Of a DNA stretch of 64,000 nucleotides, positions 60,464 to 64,000 are shown in pieces (the stretch's first letter is position 1; each line of letters opens with the position of its first letter). The stretch lies in assembly GCA_033064195.1 (NCBI GenBank), contig JARBJD010000033.1:310001-374000 (forward strand), read 5' to 3'. The notes beneath the pieces are model-generated. The model had not been told where the DNA came from, made no database searches, and saw nothing but the letters and a program-made list of their open reading frames with translations. Made by a program: the position numbers and the translations under genes. This DNA comes from Blattamonas nauphoetae (taxonomy: Eukaryota; Preaxostyla; Oxymonadida).

Positions 60464-61760
60464 CATCAGAAAGAATCGAAGATATTGAAGTGCAATGCAA
60501 CTTCGAAAGGGGACAGTCATGATTCTCCCTCCTTCTTAAAAGACAAGGGCAAGAACAGCAAAGAGGGCAGCGACCACAGAACAAACGCTCTTGACGCCAG
60601 CTTCATACTCGATTGGTTGGTCAGTGAAAACAAGCTCGTCGGTGATCTTGAGAGTGGCTGTGACGTTGCTGTTCTTCTTGATGGGGCAGTCGTTGAACTT
60701 GAAGTCAACAGCAACTGACCCTTGTCCGTGGCGCCACTTGAACTTCTTGCTTTGATCAAGAATGTGCACTCCCGTGCCTGTCTCTGGCGTCGTGTCATTG
60801 AGCGTGAGCTTCTGAGTGAATCCCTCGGGGAGATCCTCCGGTTCTGGAAGATGGATGTTAAACAGAGTCACAGTGACTTCGTCCTTCGCTCCGTTTTCCT
60901 TGTCACCTGCTTTTGTGAGTTTTGAGTAACCATCCAGCGTGCTATGGTCGTCAGGGATGAACGTGAGGGGAATCGGAAAATAATCTTGGCAAGTGATGTC
61001 ATATGTTGTTCCAACGATGAACTTCCCTTCTGCCTCAGCCGTAGAAATGTCAATCTCCACTGTTTGAGACTTGGATCCTCCAGCCGGAATGACAACGTTG
61101 GGGCTGAGGACGACCTTGTCAGCTGTGAACTTGATGGGCAGAGTGGTGTCTTTGGCAACGTTGGACTTGATCTCACACTTAAGTGTGTACTTGTTCACCC
61201 TTGATGGATGCAGATCTACGTAGAGTTTCTTTCCTGGAACTTCGAACCGCAACCAAGGAAGATCCACAGCTCCCATTTCCGAGTTGTGCCGGTAACCATC
61301 AAACGTGTATGTTTTTCCGTATAAAAATGACTTTCCAAGATCGTCGATTTCGATGGTGTACGTTTTGTTCACTCCAAGAGCGACTGCATTGTCAATGTGG
61401 ATGTGGACTGAAGTCGGAGGGTCTGTGACGATTGGGTCTTCATTGAACATGAGATCGATGGACTCATCAGCGACGATATCCGATTGAGCTTCGAATTTCA
61501 TCAGCAGAGTGGCAGTTCCGGCTTCTGAGTCAATGGCAGCGAGTTCGATCTCCTTTGGAGGAATGCTACCATCATCTTCAGGCTCGCAAAAGCTTGAAGC
61601 GGAGATAAGCGCAAAGAGGAAGAACATCTTGCTTGATTTTCTTATCCCATATTTTTATTGTCAGGAATTCTTCTTTTCCTTGTCGTTTAGGAAGGAGGGA
61701 GAAGTATGAATGTCCCTTTTCGAAGTTGCATTGCACTTCAACGTTTTCGACTCTTTTTGA
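60464..61760. repeat. Inverted repeats bracketing the secreted-protein gene
   Basis: The left arm at 60,464-60,550 (GTGCAATGCAACTTCGAAAG, then GGGACAGTCATGATTCTCCC, then TCCTTCTTAAAAGACAAGG) is inverted at about 61,670-61,760 with high similarity over about 85 bp. The left arm contains the gene's stop codon and 3' flank, and the right arm lies just upstream of its start. The whole unit is about 1.3 kb. Confidence 0.85.
60536..61627 (-). CDS. Secreted, probably GPI-anchored surface protein
   Basis: 363 aa, intronless. The N-terminus MFFLFALISASSFC is a signal peptide. The C-terminus SVCSVVAALFAVLALVF is a short hydrophobic tail directly before the stop, as in GPI-anchored proteins. Between are beta-rich repeats of about 100 residues with recurring TYTI, TYTF and TYDI strands (KTYTIEIDDLGKSFLYGKTY, GKFIVGTTYDITC), resembling the IPT-like stalk modules of the receptor gene at 1-2,843 (SFGTKYEVTS, RFGYTYTIKS). 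There are few cysteines. It likely sits on the cell surface. A broken relative lies at 33,448-33,905. Expression control is not visible; inverted repeats bracket the gene. Confidence 0.8.
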   Translation of the reverse strand: MFFLFALISASSFCEPEDDGSIPPKEIELAAIDSEAGTATLLMKFEAQSDIVADESIDLMFNEDPIVTDPPTSVHIHIDNAVALGVNKTYTIEIDDLGKSFLYGKTYTFDGYRHNSEMGAVDLPWLRFEVPGKKLYVDLHPSRVNKYTLKCEIKSNVAKDTTLPIKFTADKVVLSPNVVIPAGGSKSQTVEIDISTAEAEGKFIVGTTYDITCQDYFPIPLTFIPDDHSTLDGYSKLTKAGDKENGAKDEVTVTLFNIHLPEPEDLPEGFTQKLTLNDTTPETGTGVHILDQSKKFKWRHGQGSVAVDFKFNDCPIKKNSNVTATLKITDELVFTDQPIEYEAGVKSVCSVVAALFAVLALVF

Positions 61761-61767
61761 CGTTGTT

Positions 61768-61955
61768 TGAGAAAAGAGGTCGAGAATTGGTTTGTGAATG
61801 TTGAAACATCGGCGTGAGGGGTCATTGATCTTCGACAGTGCAGGGAATGAACTTCACAGATCTCATTCCTGTCGACACCGCTGTTCGCCCAATGATGGCA
61901 AATCGACGAAAATTCATCGAATCCCAAACTCTTTCGTTGTCACATGACAGTTCGG
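61768..61955. other. Spacer between the inverted-repeat unit and copy B
   Basis: No feature recognised. Confidence 0.4.
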
Positions 61956-61959
61956 CGAT

Positions 61960-63242
61960 ATCACATTCGAGTGTTCACACCTGAGTCGGAACAGACGATA
62001 CAGATGAAAGTGCAGAACTGGAAACATGATTCGGTCCTCTGATTGGAAGAGAGAAGGGAGAAGAGTCCTTCTGAGTCCGGCGGGAGGAGAGGCGTCGAGA
62101 GACGATTGGTGGAGTTGGAGGGCTCTTTGCCACAGCCGAGTCAGCGCGGATTCGACTTCACACTTGGAACCTCTGGCTCTGACTCTGGCTGCGTCCAATC
62201 CTTCCAAGCAACAGCAGCGAGGGAGAATTCGAATCGAACGGTGTGCGCGAGGTGTGGATTGACATCGGCGAGCTGGCGAACAAAATCCCGAAAGAGTCAA
62301 AACCAAGCTCGCCACACGGGCTACAAGGCTTAGCAAATGTGTACAATGGCAAGTGGCTCCGTCCAGCCCTTCCACGAACTTCGACAGTTTGTTCGTTTCC
62401 CAGCACATGCACTCTTTGTGCTTCACTCCCATTCCAACCGACGACATCACACACAACACTCCCATTTCTGCCCCCTTCTCCTCGTGGTTATCGTTCGCCT
62501 TCTCTTTCTCTTTCACACTCACCTCGTCCGACAGAAGAACAGCGAATGGAGTCGAGTGTGTCGCGTTGAGTCGGTTGAGCAAGAATGGCTGTGTGTCAGC
62601 CTCGGCGCGATTTGCTCCGAACAGTAACACAACTCCCCATTCCCCTCTTCTTTCCCTTTCGACTTCTATCTTCTCGAATTGTGCTTCGTTCGACTGTGAC
62701 TTCCCAGCGAACGAGAAACGATGGTCAGTTTCAATTGGAAAGAGCGTCGAATCGAACGAAAGTCCACTTCCAACAATCTCTTCCATTTCTATCCATCCTC
62801 CATTCGATCCCTCCTCATCAACCATCCATTCTTCACTTTTTCTGGTTCACTTGCTCAGATTCTCTCCCAAAATGTAAACAGATGGTTGTACCAGCCATTC
62901 CCGCGTTCAGCATCCATGATCGCATCTTCAGTGAACTATCCCGAACCCCCATCATCCATCATTCAACTTCCGTGTCCTGTATTGGTGTTCCCTTTCCATT
63001 TTCGCCATCAATCCCAATGGAATTTGTCGAATATTTCCCATTGTCAAACAAGAGATGGATCAATTCTGAGTTTGAGCACAATTCGCTTTTAACAAGTTGC
63101 GTCTAAAAGATTGCATCAAAATGTTGATCATAGTCATCAACACAAGGAACGATGCAGCAAGATAACAGTGAAGGTGGCAGAGGAGAGAATATCCTCCGAT
63201 ATCAGAAGAAATCACTCATGATTGAAAGATCAAGCCCATAGA
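61960..63242 (-). repeat. Dispersed repeat copy B, with a single minisatellite unit
   Basis: Reverse-complement match to copy A flanks. The point corresponding to the 5.7-kb array is about 62,553-62,603, where the minus strand reads GACACACAGCCATTCTTGCT then CAACCGACTCAACGCGACAC: one unit plus the start of the next. The minus strand has an open frame of 303 codons (61,914-62,825; VKEKEKANDNHEEKG, HKECMCWETNKLS), and the plus strand also has long frames (HGLQGLANVYNGKWLRPALP), so coding strand is unresolved. The end at 63,242 abuts GTAAGTATGA on the minus strand. Confidence 0.78.
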
Positions 63243-63370
63243 TCATACTTACCCGATCCTTCTCAATCTTTTCAAGAGACAAAAAACAACCGCAGAATTG
63301 GCACTGGAAAACCTTTTGAAGAAATACAATCTCCATCAATTGATATGATTCTTCAGATCATACCCACACA

Positions 63371-64000
63371 ATGGAAAACACAAATTTCTATCAATCACTT
63401 CTCGCAGGAACTGTTCCATCGTTTCCTCCCTATTCCGATCAACTGTTTGTCGCGGAACGTGAGCCTTTCCTGACTTTCGATGAGAACTCTCGATTGTCAT
63501 TTGACGACAAGTCAAAAATCCACTGTTCGCTGGTTGCCCTTGTGGAAGCAGACTATACTTTTGACAAAGCTCTTGAAGACAGAGCTGCCCGCTTTTTGAA
63601 GAATGTGGAACCGGAGTACGGATATCAAGACGATGCAGACAGACTCGTGTGTCGCCTCGTTCCCTCTTCGTACGGATGGCCTTCTGGCTTCGTTGAGAGC
63701 ATTGCCACTCTGTTATCTTCTCCCCATTGGACTGTGTTTGCTGCAGCGTTGTCGTTGCTGGAAAGCACCCTCGTCTGGACATCAACCCCTTTTAAAGTTG
63801 TGCTGCCTTTGGTGGAGTCAGATCTCATTCCCTATTTGGCCGTGACTTTTCAATCTCATGCACTGCCGATTTCGGAAAATGGAAAGATACTCTTCAATCT
63901 TCTCAGAATTGTCGATTATTCATTCTTCCTCCCACGTCCGGCAAATTACAGATATCGTGGCATCACTTCAGCAGTCGACAGGTGGAACTATGATGAAATG
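63371..64000 (+). CDS. Helical-repeat family protein C, 5' part
   Basis: Open from ATG at 63,371 to the window end (210 codons, no stop), so it continues beyond. It starts MENTNFYQSLLAGTVPSF and includes CSLVALVEADYTFDKALEDR, RLVCRLVPSSYGWPSGFVES, IATLLSSPHWTVFAAALSLL and VLPLVESDLIPYLAVTFQSH. The layout (a LVP-x-x-x-G-x-x-x-G-F-x-x-S-I motif, then leucine-rich helices) matches genes A and B (FDLVPTQDHSCSGFTKSM), although sequence identity is low. It is probably a protein-binding helical solenoid. Function unknown. Confidence 0.75.
   Translation, partial: MENTNFYQSLLAGTVPSFPPYSDQLFVAEREPFLTFDENSRLSFDDKSKIHCSLVALVEADYTFDKALEDRAARFLKNVEPEYGYQDDADRLVCRLVPSSYGWPSGFVESIATLLSSPHWTVFAAALSLLESTLVWTSTPFKVVLPLVESDLIPYLAVTFQSHALPISENGKILFNLLRIVDYSFFLPRPANYRYRGITSAVDRWNYDEM

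Noticed and set aside
1-64000. Alternative genetic code with TAA/TAG read as Gln (known in some oxymonads)
   Set aside because: The 3,114-codon giant gene and other intact frames use CAA/CAG freely and contain no internal TAA or TAG. The stop in the giant gene is TGA and aligns with Ser. The GPI-like tail at 60,536 ends properly at TAA.
1-64000. tRNA and rRNA genes
   Set aside because: No cloverleaf with TTCGA-type arm or conserved rRNA stretch noticed by eye; a covariance-model scan would be needed to exclude a tRNA.

Overview
This is nuclear DNA from a protist with many short GT-AG introns (about 40-127 bp in the genes I could resolve) and the standard genetic code. The gene families, namely huge surface proteins with beta-helix and IPT-like repeats ending in a kinase-like tail, SPRY-like coiled-coil proteins and helical-repeat multigene families, remind me of an oxymonad such as Blattamonas. 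That is recall, not a computed match. I see no bacterial, organellar, retroviral or Polinton hallmark genes, no rRNA and no CRISPR.

Left third (1-23 kb): one receptor-like gene lies in three pieces (before 1-2,843; 15,803-16,822; 21,752-22,977), separated by two large inserts. It carries 948-bp tandem repeats of IPT-like modules, then a beta-helix-like part, a membrane helix and a degenerate kinase domain. The first insert (about 12.9 kb, with short imperfect inverted ends) holds coding relics, a hAT transposase gene that is itself split by a second hAT-type element with perfect 22-bp ends and an 8-bp target duplication, and an antisense relic resembling an IP3-receptor-type channel. The second insert (4.9 kb) can be removed on paper to give back the host reading frame exactly.

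Middle (23-39 kb): a five-exon NEK-like kinase with a coiled coil and SPRY-like tail; a dispersed repeat whose interior has become a 5.7-kb minisatellite of 35-bp units; a broken secreted-protein gene; two tandem helical-repeat genes, one split by a 670-bp hAT-type MITE with an 8-bp duplication; and a five-exon HEAT-like/coiled-coil/SPRY-like gene.

Centre-right (39.9-49.2 kb): an intronless 3,113-codon receptor-pseudokinase gene, paralogous to the split gene, open except for a single in-frame TGA that aligns with a Ser codon in its paralogue.

Right (50-64 kb): a mariner-type MITE, decayed surface-protein and Pumilio-like coding, a third SPRY-like gene with one in-frame TAA before a conserved tail, two more inverted-repeat elements, a secreted GPI-like protein gene bracketed by inverted repeats, a second copy of the dispersed repeat (opposite orientation, with a single minisatellite unit), and the start of a third helical-repeat gene running off the window. 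The common theme is surface-receptor and helical-repeat families expanding by duplication in a landscape reworked by DNA transposons, several of which are young enough to leave clean target duplications.
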